From DASWOJ01 sp964242415 (GTDB taxonomy: Bacteria > Pseudomonadota > Alphaproteobacteria > Acetobacterales > Acetobacteraceae), in contig CAXTAT010000005.1 in the NCBI GenBank assembly GCA_964242415.1, positions 62,001 through 126,000 on the forward strand: a stretch of 64,000 bases of DNA. The letters run 5' to 3'. The position numbers and the translations under genes are program-made. Shown piece after piece: positions 16,601 to 24,272 of this stretch (its first letter is position 1; each line of letters opens with the position of its first letter). Under the pieces are notes generated by a model. The model saw only the letters and a list, made by a program, of their open reading frames with translations, searched no databases and was not told where the DNA came from.

Positions 16601-17253
16601 AAGTACGCGTCCACCACCGTCGTGTCGCCGCGCGGCACCAGGCGCAGCAGCGGGCTGACCGCATGGCTGGCCGAGACCTGGGTGAACCCGGCCGCCCGCG
16701 CCAGCTCCGCCAGCCGCTGCTCCATCGCCGGATGCCGCCAGGCGTGGATCAGCGCGATGGCGCAGGCGCGGATGCCGTCGCCATGGGCCGCCTGGAACGC
16801 CGTGATGGCGGCCGCCTCGTCCAGCGGCTCGACCTCGTCACCGTCCACGCCGACGCGGCCGGGCACCTCGGCCACGCGCTCGTGCAGCAGCGACGGCAGC
16901 CTCACATCGAGGTCGAACAGCCGGGGCCGGGCCTGGTTGCCGATCCGCAGCAGGTCGCCAAAGCCCCGGTTCACCACTAGCAGCGTGCGCTCGCCCTTGC
17001 GCTCCAGCAGGGCGTTGGTGGCTACGGTGGTGCCCATGCGAACCTGGCCCACCAGGCCCGCCGGCACCGGCTGGTCCGGCGCCACGCCCAGCACCGCCTT
17101 GATCCCGGCAATGGCGGCGTCGCGGTAGCGGCCGGGGTTCTCGCTCAGCAGCTTGTGGGTGCTCAGCACCCCATCGGGCGCGCGGGCAACCAGGTCGGTG
17201 AAGGTGCCGCCACGGTCGATCCAGAACTGCCAGAACCCTTGGGAATTGCTCAT
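13630..17253 (-). CDS. 5-oxoprolinase/hydantoinase, HyuA-HyuB fusion
   Basis: A 1207-residue ATP-dependent amidohydrolase that fuses the HyuA half (1 to about 690; WIDRGGTFTDLVAR, FDMGGTSTDVALYDG, AGGGSILHFDGARIRVGPDSAGA) to the HyuB half (from about 690; FMAVAEQTGAVLQNTSMSVNIKER, NRGHHEDIGG). Eukaryotic-type 5-oxoprolinases have this single-chain layout, length and order. It would open 5-oxoproline, or a hydantoin, to the free amino acid. The ATG at 17253 follows the DUF1445 stop by four bases. Its DUF1445 partner favours 5-oxoproline as substrate. Confidence 0.92.
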   Translation of the reverse strand: MSNSQGFWQFWIDRGGTFTDLVARAPDGVLSTHKLLSENPGRYRDAAIAGIKAVLGVAPDQPVPAGLVGQVRMGTTVATNALLERKGERTLLVVNRGFGDLLRIGNQARPRLFDLDVRLPSLLHERVAEVPGRVGVDGDEVEPLDEAAAITAFQAAHGDGIRACAIALIHAWRHPAMEQRLAELARAAGFTQVSASHAVSPLLRLVPRGDTTVVDAYLSPILRRYVDQVAAELPGVALYFMQSNGGLAAADRFGGKDAILSGPAGGIVGAARTAEMAGLRRIIGFDMGGTSTDVALYDGVFERAFETEVAGVRMRAPMMAINTVAAGGGSILHFDGARIRVGPDSAGANPGPASYRRGGPLTVTDANVCVGKIQPAHFPPIFGPRGDERLDAAAVQAGFARLADDMAAAGGARQDPRAVAEGFLRVAVANMANAVKQVSVQKGHDAGRFALACFGGAGGQHACLVADELGMETVFIHPYAGVLSAYGMGLADQAVLREQAVERRFEAASMAMLGDLADELAGAASTGLRDQGASANAVQVRRTVHLRYAGTEAALPIPLTDAAGTLAAFHDAHRSRFGFATPDRAVVAEALAVEAVAAGETVIEPRLPGRDGPGPKPVDTVAMWTGGAEHRTPVYERTDLRAGDRLPGPALVREANATTVVEPGWSAEVTAQDHMILRRTQPRPDRTGAGTGRPDPVLLELFNNLFMAVAEQTGAVLQNTSMSVNIKERLDFSCAIFDAEGRLVANAQHIPVHLGAMGESVRTVLRSRASTLRPGDVVALNNPFNGGTHLPDVTVITPVFDPAGQVIRFFVGNRGHHEDIGGTAPGSTPPDSRTLEEEGVVIDDFLLVQGGAFQEAGFRALLSGARYPARSPDVNVADIKAQVAANQRGVQELGRVVEAYGWDTVRDYMRHVMDNAEEAVRRVLSRIGDGAFSYTMDDGTPLQVAVTVDQAARAATVDFTGTGPQRPGNFNAPSAVLRAVVLYVFRCLVGQDIPLNDGCLAPIRIVLPPGTFLSPRPCAAVVAGNTEVSQAACNALLGALGALACSQATMNNVLFGDAARQYYETICGGMGAGPGHPGASAVQTHMTNTRMTDPEVLELRYPVRLEAFGIRRGSGGGGAQRGGDGAVRHIRFLAPMRLSVVSSRREVAPFGLKGGHPGMVGLQWVVRADGSREDLAGASSADLLPGDVFVVETPGGGGYGSPEGPGE

Positions 17254-17257
17254 GCCG

Positions 17258-18127
17258 TCAGCCCGCCGGATGCCGCAGGTCGGTGACCAGCATGCAGCCC
17301 GGCGCATGCGCCAGGAACCACGGCAGCCCCGCCGCCTCCGCCGCCGCCTGGCTGGTGACGCCGCAGGCCCAGAACACCGGGACCTCGCCGGGCAGCACCG
17401 CCACCGGGTCGCCGTAGTCGGGGCGGGACAAGTCGGCGATGCCCAGCGCCGCCGGGTCGCCGACGTGGACGGGGCGGCCGTGCATGTCGGGGAAGCGGCC
17501 GGTGATGTCGGCCGCCCGTGCGGCATCCGCCCGCGCAACCGGACGCATGGAAACCACGAGCGGCCCGCCGAACCGGCCAGCGGGCACCGTCGGGACGCTC
17601 GTGCGGTACATCGCCACGTTCCGGCCCTCCGCCACGTGGCGCAACGGGATGCCGCCCGCGATCAGCGCACGCTCGAAGGTAAAGGAGCAGCCGATGACGA
17701 AGGTCACGAGGTCGCTGCGCCAGACCTCGGCAATGCTGGTCCGTTCCTGCACGGCACAGCCCTGCCGGTATTCGCGGTAGCGCGGCAGGTCCGTGCGGAT
17801 GTCCAGGTCGGCGGCCAGGGCCGGCAGGTGCGGATCGCCTGGCTGCGACACGGCCAGCAACGGGCACGCCTGCGGGTTGCTGCGGCAGTAGCCCTCGAAG
17901 TCGGCAGCGTGCGCGGCGGGCAGAATGACCACGTTGCCCTGCACGTAGCCAACAGCCCGGGCCGAGGTATGGCCGTCAATCCGCCCGGCCCGGATCAGCC
18001 GGCGCAGTTCGGCAGCGCCATCGCCCATGCCCTCGGCGTCAAGCGTGTCGTATCGGACCGGTGACAGGCTGGGGACCGGCAACAGGCTGGCGGACAACGG
18101 CGGCTCCACTTGCGGTGAAGATGGCAT
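17258..18127 (-). CDS. D-glutamate cyclase-like protein (DUF1445)
   Basis: A 289-residue DUF1445 protein. The family blocks are RAGRIDGHTSARAVGYVQGNVVILP (48-70), VTFVIGCSFTFE (141-152), NVAMYRTSVP and VFWACGVTSQAA. The animal homologue DGLUCY converts D-glutamate to 5-oxo-D-proline; older annotation calls the family 'putative hydro-lyase'. It is the first gene of the oxoprolinase-liv operon. The N-terminal 25 residues are Pro/Ser-rich and may be extra, with a true start a little downstream. Confidence 0.88.
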   Translation of the reverse strand: MPSSPQVEPPLSASLLPVPSLSPVRYDTLDAEGMGDGAAELRRLIRAGRIDGHTSARAVGYVQGNVVILPAAHAADFEGYCRSNPQACPLLAVSQPGDPHLPALAADLDIRTDLPRYREYRQGCAVQERTSIAEVWRSDLVTFVIGCSFTFERALIAGGIPLRHVAEGRNVAMYRTSVPTVPAGRFGGPLVVSMRPVARADAARAADITGRFPDMHGRPVHVGDPAALGIADLSRPDYGDPVAVLPGEVPVFWACGVTSQAAAEAAGLPWFLAHAPGCMLVTDLRHPAG

Positions 18128-18387
18128 ATCCGCATGGCTTGCCCGTCAGCGCCACCTCCAATGCGGCGGTGCGGGGCGATATCGCTGGCCGCGTAGTGCC
18201 CAATTTCGCCGCTGCACGCCGACCCGCCCAGCCGCGCGACCCAGTAGGCCCCCCGATGAGCGCAGGTCGGAAACCTGGCGCGAGCCGCCCACGCCGATGC
18301 ATCCGCCGGACCCACAGCACACCGCGCATGCCCGGCAGCCAGACCAGTGCGCCAGCCAGCCGCCCGCCCCCGCCCTGGCCCGGCGCA

Positions 18388-18729
18388 TCAGGGCATGGTC
18401 GAGACGGTGCCCTCCGCCCAATCCGGGATCGCGCTGGTCGGATAGCGCGGGGTCGCCTCCAACTCCTGCCGCGACAGGCCGACGACGTAGCCGCCAAGGC
18501 CGGTGTCATACGTCAGGGTGCGCCAGGGCAGCGGATGATAGCTCTCGCCCAGGCCAAGGAAACCGCCGAAGCTGAGCACGGCATAGGCGACCTGGCCGGA
18601 CCGCTTGTTCACCATAAAGTTGTGCACCGTGCCCAGGCGGGCGCCGTCGCGGTCATACACCGCGGTGCCCTCCACCTTGTCCGACGCGATCAGCTCCGGG
18701 GTTTCGTTCGTCTCCGTGGTGTCCGACAT
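18388..18729 (-). CDS. PRC-barrel domain protein
   Basis: A 113-residue protein with one PRC-barrel (about 12-85): LIASDKVEGTAVYDRDGARLGTVHNFMVNKRSGQVAYAVLSFGG. The same fold occurs in photosynthetic reaction-centre H subunits and in RimM, and stand-alone copies are common in alphaproteobacteria and often stress-linked. The 260 bases between it and the DUF1445 gene show no recognisable element. Confidence 0.88.
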   Translation of the reverse strand: MSDTTETNETPELIASDKVEGTAVYDRDGARLGTVHNFMVNKRSGQVAYAVLSFGGFLGLGESYHPLPWRTLTYDTGLGGYVVGLSRQELEATPRYPTSAIPDWAEGTVSTMP

Positions 18730-18994
18730 CGCCGTGCTCCTGTGCTGGATACGCCTGAAACGAATGGACGGGTCCAGGGTTTTATGCGCCGACCTGACGG
18801 GCATGGCGCCGGGCCAGCCGCATCGGCCACACGGCGATGCTTGCGGAGGCCGGGTTTTTATCGTTCGATGCGGGGGCGATCCGGCGCCGCACCCGGAGGG
18901 TCCTCCATGGCCGAACCGTCAGCCGGCCGGCATGCAATCCACTCCAGCGCAGACGGGCGGCTGGCGGGCTTGGCTCAGAAAAGGGACGCTCCCT

Positions 18995-19288
18995 ATGAAG
19001 TCCGTTCTTCCACTCGCCGCAGCCTTCGCCCTCGCCGCTCCCGCCCTGGCGCAGGCCCAGCCGCGCGACGCCGGCAGCATGGCCTACCCAGCGCTGCTGC
19101 CGCAGGGCAACCTGGGCACCACCCGGGTCGGTCCGCAGCCGCGCGACGCCGGCAGCACGGCCGATCCAGCGCCGGCGAGGCCACGCAACGGCCATCTGGC
19201 GATCGGACCGCAGCCGCGCGAGGCCGACATCCTGGCGTATCCCGCGCCGCTGCCCCAGGGCAACCCAGGCGCCACGACGGTCCGGTAG
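18995..19288 (+). CDS. Secreted peptide with three 25-residue repeats
   Basis: A 97-residue protein with a clear Sec signal peptide (MKSVLPLAAAFALAAPALAQA) followed by three repeats, each beginning QPR(D/E)A and containing a YPA/DPA block and a PQGN or PRNG turn. Most of the mature chain is these repeats; they are Pro/Gly/Asn-rich and probably disordered. AAGGGA before the ATG supports the start. I know no family; an extracytoplasmic structural or binding role is a guess. Confidence 0.7.
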   Translation: MKSVLPLAAAFALAAPALAQAQPRDAGSMAYPALLPQGNLGTTRVGPQPRDAGSTADPAPARPRNGHLAIGPQPREADILAYPAPLPQGNPGATTVR

Positions 19289-19458
19289 CCGTCGTCCCGC
19301 CAATCCTAAGCCGTTGGCCGCGGCCGGCGGCGCCTCGGCACCGTGGCGCTGGGGGGCGCCGCCCGGGCCTCGGCAGTGCGCCCGGCCCTTGCACGGGGCT
19401 GCGGGCGCCTGTCCGGACCGGGCCTTGCCATGGCGGGACACCCCTGCGAAGCAACGCC

Positions 19459-20979
19459 ATGCGCCGTCTTGGGAACCGACTTGGCCGCCTCGGCCGCAAC
19501 CTGCTGGCCGGCCGGACCCGCCATGCGCCGCGAACCCCGCCCCCCCTTGGCCGTCACCGCGCCCAGACCCCGGTGGAATCCGGACGGCCGCTGGCCCGCC
19601 TGGTCGTCGAGCAGCTGTTCAGCCGCGTCGCGGGCACCGCGCCCGTGGAGGGCAACGCCGTCCGCCTGCTGCGCGACGGCGGGGAGAACTACGACGCCTG
19701 GCTGGCGGCCATCGGCGCGGCGCGGCGGTTCGTCCACTTCGAGAACTACATCTTCCGCGCCGACCCGGTCGGCCGCCGCTTCGCCGACGCCCTCATGGCA
19801 AAGGCCGCGCAGGGTGTCCCCGTCCGCCTGCTGTACGACTGGATGGGCTGCCTCGGGCAGGTGCCGCTGGGCTTCTGGACCCGGCTGCGCACCGCAGGCG
19901 TCGAGGTCCGCTGCTTCAACCGGCCGCGGCTGGACAGTCCGTTCGGCTGGTTCAGCCGCAACCACCGCAAGACGGTCGGCGTGGACGGCACGGTGGGCTA
20001 CGTCGCCGGGCTGTGCGTCGCCCAGGTATGGGTCGGCAACCCCGCCAAGGGCGTGCCGGCCTGGCGCGACACCGGCATCGAGCTGCGCGGCCCGGCGGTG
20101 GCCGACCTCGACGCCGCGTTCGCGCAAAGCTGGGCGGCCGCCGGCGGCATCCCGGTGCCCGTGCTGCCGGTCGAGCATGCGCCGGGTCCGGTCGGCTCGG
20201 TGTCCCTGCGCGTCATCGGCAGCCGGCCGAACACCATGGGCCTCTACCGGTTCGACCAGTTGATCGCCGGCATCGCCCGCAAGTCGCTGTGGCTGACCGA
20301 CGCCTACTTCGTCGGCACCACCTCCTACGTGCAGACCCTGTGCGACGCGGCGCGGGACGGGGTGGACGTGCGCCTGCTGGTGCCCGGCGCGTCGGACATC
20401 CCGGTCGCCAAGGCGCTGTCCCGCGCCGGATACCGCGCGCTGCTGGAGGCGGGCATCCGGGTCTATGAGTGGAACGGCCCCATGCTGCACGCCAAGACCG
20501 CCGTCGCCGATGGCCGGTGGGCGCGCATCGGGTCGAGCAACCTCAACCTGGCGAGCTGGATGGGCAACTGGGAGCTGGATGTCGCGATCGAGGACAAGGG
20601 CTTCGCCGCCGAGATGGAGCGGATGTTCGAGGACGACCTGGAGGGCGCGACGGAGATCGTGCTCGACCTGGGCCGGATGCACTCCACCCGCCAGCAGGGC
20701 CACCCCGCCCGGCGCGGCAGTCCCGGCCGGCTCGCGGCAGGCGCGGTTGGCCTCGGCAGCGCGGTCAGCGCCGCCATCACCAACCACCGGGCGCTCGGGC
20801 CGGCCGAGTCGAAAGTACTGGCGCTGGGCGGCGGCCTGCTGCTGGCGATCGCCGCCGTCGCGGTCGCAATGCCGAGATTGCTCACCATACCTATAGCAGT
20901 GCTTGCGGGCTGGATGGCGGTGACGCTGCTGGTGCGGGCGTGGCGTCTGCGCCGTTCGCGTCCGCCGGGCGCCACTTAG
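19459..20979 (+). CDS. Phospholipase D-family cardiolipin synthase-like protein
   Basis: A 506-residue protein with two HKD motifs: NHRKTVGVD (His169, Lys171, Asp176) and LHAKTAVAD (His344, Lys346, Asp351). This is the ClsB-type arrangement without N-terminal membrane helices; instead two hydrophobic segments lie at the C-terminus (about 450-495). It probably makes cardiolipin or another phosphatidyl transfer product. The next gene is an EEP-domain protein, as in the E. coli ybhP-clsB pair, which supports ClsB-like function. Confidence 0.88.
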   Translation: MRRLGNRLGRLGRNLLAGRTRHAPRTPPPLGRHRAQTPVESGRPLARLVVEQLFSRVAGTAPVEGNAVRLLRDGGENYDAWLAAIGAARRFVHFENYIFRADPVGRRFADALMAKAAQGVPVRLLYDWMGCLGQVPLGFWTRLRTAGVEVRCFNRPRLDSPFGWFSRNHRKTVGVDGTVGYVAGLCVAQVWVGNPAKGVPAWRDTGIELRGPAVADLDAAFAQSWAAAGGIPVPVLPVEHAPGPVGSVSLRVIGSRPNTMGLYRFDQLIAGIARKSLWLTDAYFVGTTSYVQTLCDAARDGVDVRLLVPGASDIPVAKALSRAGYRALLEAGIRVYEWNGPMLHAKTAVADGRWARIGSSNLNLASWMGNWELDVAIEDKGFAAEMERMFEDDLEGATEIVLDLGRMHSTRQQGHPARRGSPGRLAAGAVGLGSAVSAAITNHRALGPAESKVLALGGGLLLAIAAVAVAMPRLLTIPIAVLAGWMAVTLLVRAWRLRRSRPPGAT

Positions 20980-20988
20980 GGGCATTGC

Positions 20989-21672
20989 ATGTTGTTCAAG
21001 CGTGTCCGCGCCCGTGCCCTCCGGCCCCGCCTGCCTCGCCCCGACCGGGATGGAATGATAAAAATTGTCAGTTGGAACCTGCTGCGGCTGACCGGCGCCA
21101 GCCTGGACGACGTGGCCGGCCTGGTCCGCCGGGAGCAGCCGGACCTGCTGCTGATGCAGGAGGCCACCCAGCGGATCGACGAGCTGCCCGCCCGCCTCGG
21201 CGGCACCTATGCCCGCGTGCTGCTGCCCGGCCGCATCCATGGGCTGGCGATGTGGAGCCCGCTGAAGCTGCCGCCCCCCGTGGTGATCGAGTTGCCGGCC
21301 GGGGCGATCTTCGAGCGGGTTTGCCAGGTGATCGACCTCGGCGCGTTCTCGGTCGCCAACGTCCACCTGTCGCACGGGCAGTTGCTGAACCGCCGGCAGT
21401 TGCGCTGCATCGCCGACAGCCTGCCGCCGCGGGCCGCGGTGCTGGGGGACTACAACCTGGTGGGGCCGGCGATGCTGCGGGGGTTCCGCGACGTGGGGCC
21501 GCGGGAGCCGACGCACAACTCGCTGGACATGCTGCCGCTGCGGCTGGACCGCTGCCTGGTGCGCGGGCTGATCTGCGCCGACGCGGCGGCGCTGGTGCGG
21601 GAGGCTTCGGACCACAAGCCGATCACGGTCAGGCTGGGCACGGCGGAGCAGCGGCTGGCACGGGCGGCGTAG
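20989..21672 (+). CDS. Endonuclease/exonuclease/phosphatase (EEP) domain protein, YbhP-like
   Basis: A 227-residue EEP-superfamily metal-dependent phosphodiesterase: VSWNLL, LLMQEA, VANVHLSH, LGDYNL and SDHKPI supply the metal and catalytic residues. The ATG at 20989 follows the cardiolipin synthase-like stop by nine bases. A second in-frame ATG at 21055 (MIKIVSWN) has a GGGATGG in front and may be the true start. The partner gene suggests a role in phospholipid metabolism. Confidence 0.85.
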   Translation: MLFKRVRARALRPRLPRPDRDGMIKIVSWNLLRLTGASLDDVAGLVRREQPDLLLMQEATQRIDELPARLGGTYARVLLPGRIHGLAMWSPLKLPPPVVIELPAGAIFERVCQVIDLGAFSVANVHLSHGQLLNRRQLRCIADSLPPRAAVLGDYNLVGPAMLRGFRDVGPREPTHNSLDMLPLRLDRCLVRGLICADAAALVREASDHKPITVRLGTAEQRLARAA

Positions 21673-21746
21673 CCCTGCCGGCGGGGCCGCTCCGGCCGGG
21701 CCGCGACAGCCGCCCGCCAGCCGTTCCGCCACCGGCCGGTTAGAAA

Positions 21747-21764
21747 TTGTCATTTTTCTGTAGC
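21747..21764 (+). promoter_or_regulatory. Pho-box-like site upstream of the phosphate transporter
   Basis: TTGTCAT, a TTTT spacer and CTGTAGC match the PhoB layout of two 7-bp CTGTCAT repeats separated by 4 A/T bases (6/7 and 4/7). It is in an otherwise GC-rich gap, 57 bases before the pit start. Confidence 0.5.
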
Positions 21765-21820
21765 CCGCGGATCATGGCTCACCCGGCTAAACAAGCGGCC
21801 AAACGCCAGGAGCCGCGCTG

Positions 21821-23440
21821 ATGTCCGAAGCCACGCTGTCGCAACCCTCCGGCGTGGCCCCGCGCCAAGGCCCCAACCTCCATGCCAAGCCGCATGCCTC
21901 GGTCGGCATCGTGTTCCTGGTGCTGCTGGTGTTCGGGCTGGGCTACACCGTGAACGGCCTGGTGCACGACATCCACGACGCCGGGGGGCCGCCGCTGGCC
22001 ATCGGCGCCTTCGTGCTGCTGGGCGTGGCGCTGCTGATCGCGCTGGGGTTCGAGTTCGTCAACGGCTTCCACGACACGGCGAACGCCGTGGCGACGGTCA
22101 TCTACACCCACAGCCTGCCGGCGCAGGTGGCGGTGATCTGGTCGGGGTTCTTCAACTTCCTCGGCGTGCTGACCAGCTCGGGCGCGGTGGCGTTCACCAT
22201 CGTCAGCCTGCTGCCGGTCGAGCTGATCCTGCAGGTCGGCAGCGGCGCCGGGTATGCGATGATCTTCTCCCTGCTGATCGCGGCGATCATCTGGAACCTG
22301 GGGACCTGGGCGCTCGGGCTGCCGGCCAGCTCGTCGCACACCCTGATCGGCTCGATCATCGGCGTCGGCCTGGCGAACGAACTGCTGAGCCGCGGCGCCA
22401 GCGTGTCGGGCGTCGATTGGGGCCAGGTGTGGGAGGTGTTCAAGTCGCTGCTGATCAGCCCCATCGTCGGCTTCGTCGGCGCGGGGGGGCTGTTGCTGGC
22501 GATGAAGGCGTTCATCAAGTCCAAGGCGCTGTACTCCGCCCCAGAGGGCGACCGGCCGCCGCCGGTGTGGATACGCGGGCTGCTGATCCTCACCTGCACC
22601 GGCGTGTCGTTCGCGCACGGCTCGAACGACGGGCAGAAGGGCATGGGGCTGATCATGCTGATCCTGATCGGCGTCGCGCCCACCGCCTATGCGCTGAACC
22701 GCGCGCTGCCGGACAGCACCACCCCGGCGTTCATGGCCAACACCCAAAAGGTGGAGGCGGTGTTCAGCGCCCACTCCAACGGGGTCACCGTGCCGGCCGA
22801 CAAGGCCCGCGGCATCGTCACGGACGCCCTGCGGGACAAGGGCTTCGACAAACCGGAGGTGTTCGGCGCCCTGACCAGCCTGGCGCACGACATGGGCCGG
22901 CAGGTGCAGGAGAACGGCTCCGTCTCCCGCATCCCGGCGGAGGTGGTGCAGAACGTCCGCAACGACATGTACCTGGCGTCGGAGTCGCTGCGGGTGATGG
23001 CCAAGCAGGGCATCAAGTTCGGCGACGCCGAGGGGCCGGCGCTGGCCAACTGGAAGGGCGAGCTGGACAGCGGCACCAAGTTCATCCCGCTATGGGTCAA
23101 GGTGGCGGTGGCGGTGGCGCTGGGCCTGGGCACGATGATCGGCTGGAGGCGCATCGTGGTGACGGTGGGCGAGCGCATCGGCAAGACCCACCTGACCTAC
23201 GGGCAGGGGGCGGCGGCGGAGGTGGTGGCGATGCTGACCATCGGCGCGGCCGACGCGTACGGGCTGCCGGTTTCGACGACGCACGTGCTGTCCAGCGGCG
23301 TGGCGGGGACGATGGCGGCGAACGGGTCCGGCCTGCAATGGAGCACGGTCAAGAGCATCGCCCTGGCCTGGGTGCTGACCCTGCCGGCGGCGGCGCTGAT
23401 CTCCGGCGTTCTGTATGTCGGCTTCCGCCAGGTGTTCTAG
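21821..23440 (+). CDS. pit: Low-affinity inorganic phosphate transporter (PiT family)
   Basis: A 539-residue PiT permease with a membrane segment near residue 30, the first PiT repeat (FEFVNGFHDTANAVATVIYT, then ASSSHTLIGSIIGVG) and the second (SFAHGSNDGQKGMGL; YGLPVSTTHVLSSGVAGTMAANG). The long soluble insert between (about 300-420) is as in E. coli PitA. It moves phosphate with H+ or as a metal-phosphate complex. AGGAG precedes the ATG, and a Pho-box-like site lies upstream. Confidence 0.95.
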   Translation: MSEATLSQPSGVAPRQGPNLHAKPHASVGIVFLVLLVFGLGYTVNGLVHDIHDAGGPPLAIGAFVLLGVALLIALGFEFVNGFHDTANAVATVIYTHSLPAQVAVIWSGFFNFLGVLTSSGAVAFTIVSLLPVELILQVGSGAGYAMIFSLLIAAIIWNLGTWALGLPASSSHTLIGSIIGVGLANELLSRGASVSGVDWGQVWEVFKSLLISPIVGFVGAGGLLLAMKAFIKSKALYSAPEGDRPPPVWIRGLLILTCTGVSFAHGSNDGQKGMGLIMLILIGVAPTAYALNRALPDSTTPAFMANTQKVEAVFSAHSNGVTVPADKARGIVTDALRDKGFDKPEVFGALTSLAHDMGRQVQENGSVSRIPAEVVQNVRNDMYLASESLRVMAKQGIKFGDAEGPALANWKGELDSGTKFIPLWVKVAVAVALGLGTMIGWRRIVVTVGERIGKTHLTYGQGAAAEVVAMLTIGAADAYGLPVSTTHVLSSGVAGTMAANGSGLQWSTVKSIALAWVLTLPAAALISGVLYVGFRQVF

Positions 23441-23509
23441 CAAGGTCGGGCAGGGCGCTGCGGCACTAGGCCGCCATACTGCAAGGGTTGCCAGCCCCGA
23501 TAGACAAGT

Positions 23510-23556
23510 GCCCACCTGATGTGTAGAGGGCCACCTAATCCATACACACGGTGGGC
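23510..23556. promoter_or_regulatory. Possible VapBC operator half-sites
   Basis: GCCCACC (23510-23516) and its inverted copy GGTGGGC (23550-23556) flank the probable promoter region immediately before vapB. Such inverted half-sites are typical of autoregulated antitoxins; this is inferred from position only. Confidence 0.25.
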
Positions 23557-23557
23557 C

Positions 23558-23770
23558 ATGCGGACGAACATAGACATTGATGATGACCTCCTTGCGGAGG
23601 CGATGACTGCTACGGGGCTAACGACGAAGAAGGCGACGGTTGAGGAGGCTCTTCGCCGCCTTGTCCGTCAGCAACAGCAGAAAAACGCTATTGCAGATAT
23701 GGCCGGCCTTGGCTGGGAGGGAGACCTCGATGCGATGCGGGAGGGGCGCGACACTGACGACCACCCGTGA
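23558..23770 (+). CDS. VapB-type antitoxin
   Basis: A 70-residue antitoxin of the short VapB family (DUF2191-like): MRTNIDIDDDLLAEAMTATG then TKKATVEEALRRLVRQ, a ribbon-helix-helix-like DNA-binding end, and an acidic toxin-binding tail. The stop overlaps the toxin GTG (GTGA), the usual coupling. GC is visibly lower than in the neighbouring genes, suggesting acquisition by transfer. Confidence 0.88.
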   Translation: MRTNIDIDDDLLAEAMTATGLTTKKATVEEALRRLVRQQQQKNAIADMAGLGWEGDLDAMREGRDTDDHP

Positions 23771-24162
23771 TTGTCGTTGATAGCTCAGTTTGGATTGCCA
23801 ACCTACGGGACATGGACACAGTGGCAGTCCGCAGCCTCCGTGCGGCGGTTGACGACGGCAAGCAGCAAGTGCTGGTCGGAGACTTGATCTTGCTCGAAGT
23901 CCTGCAAGGCGCGCATAGCGAAGGTCATGCCGCTCGGATCGAGAGAGACTTGCGACGTTTCCCGGTCGTGCCGATGCTCGATGACAAGCTGGCCGTCCAG
24001 GCTGCACGCAATTACCGTGATTTACGGATTCTGGGCATCACCATACGTAAGACGACCGATGTGATCATCGGCACGTTCTGCATTGCGGGTGGGCACTCGC
24101 TGCTGCACGACGATCGTGACTTCAATCCGATGGTGAAGCACCTCGGCCTGCAGATCGCCTGA
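23767..24162 (+). CDS. VapC-type PIN-domain ribonuclease toxin
   Basis: A 131-residue PIN-domain toxin with the expected acidic residues: Asp5 (VVDSSVW), Glu44 (LLEVLQG), Asp98 (TTDVIIG) and Asp116/118 (HDDRDF). It starts at GTG 23767 inside the antitoxin stop. VapC enzymes cut tRNA or rRNA and are neutralised by VapB. It belongs to the same low-GC island as vapB. Confidence 0.9.
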   Translation: MIVVDSSVWIANLRDMDTVAVRSLRAAVDDGKQQVLVGDLILLEVLQGAHSEGHAARIERDLRRFPVVPMLDDKLAVQAARNYRDLRILGITIRKTTDVIIGTFCIAGGHSLLHDDRDFNPMVKHLGLQIA

Positions 24163-24272
24163 GGGTCAGCCTTTGCCTCCATCGGTTCGACGCAGCGGGG
24201 CAGGCCGCAGGAGGTCACGGTTTCCTCTGTGACCGCCAGCGTTTCCCCTGGAACGAAGAAGCACGCAGCCCC

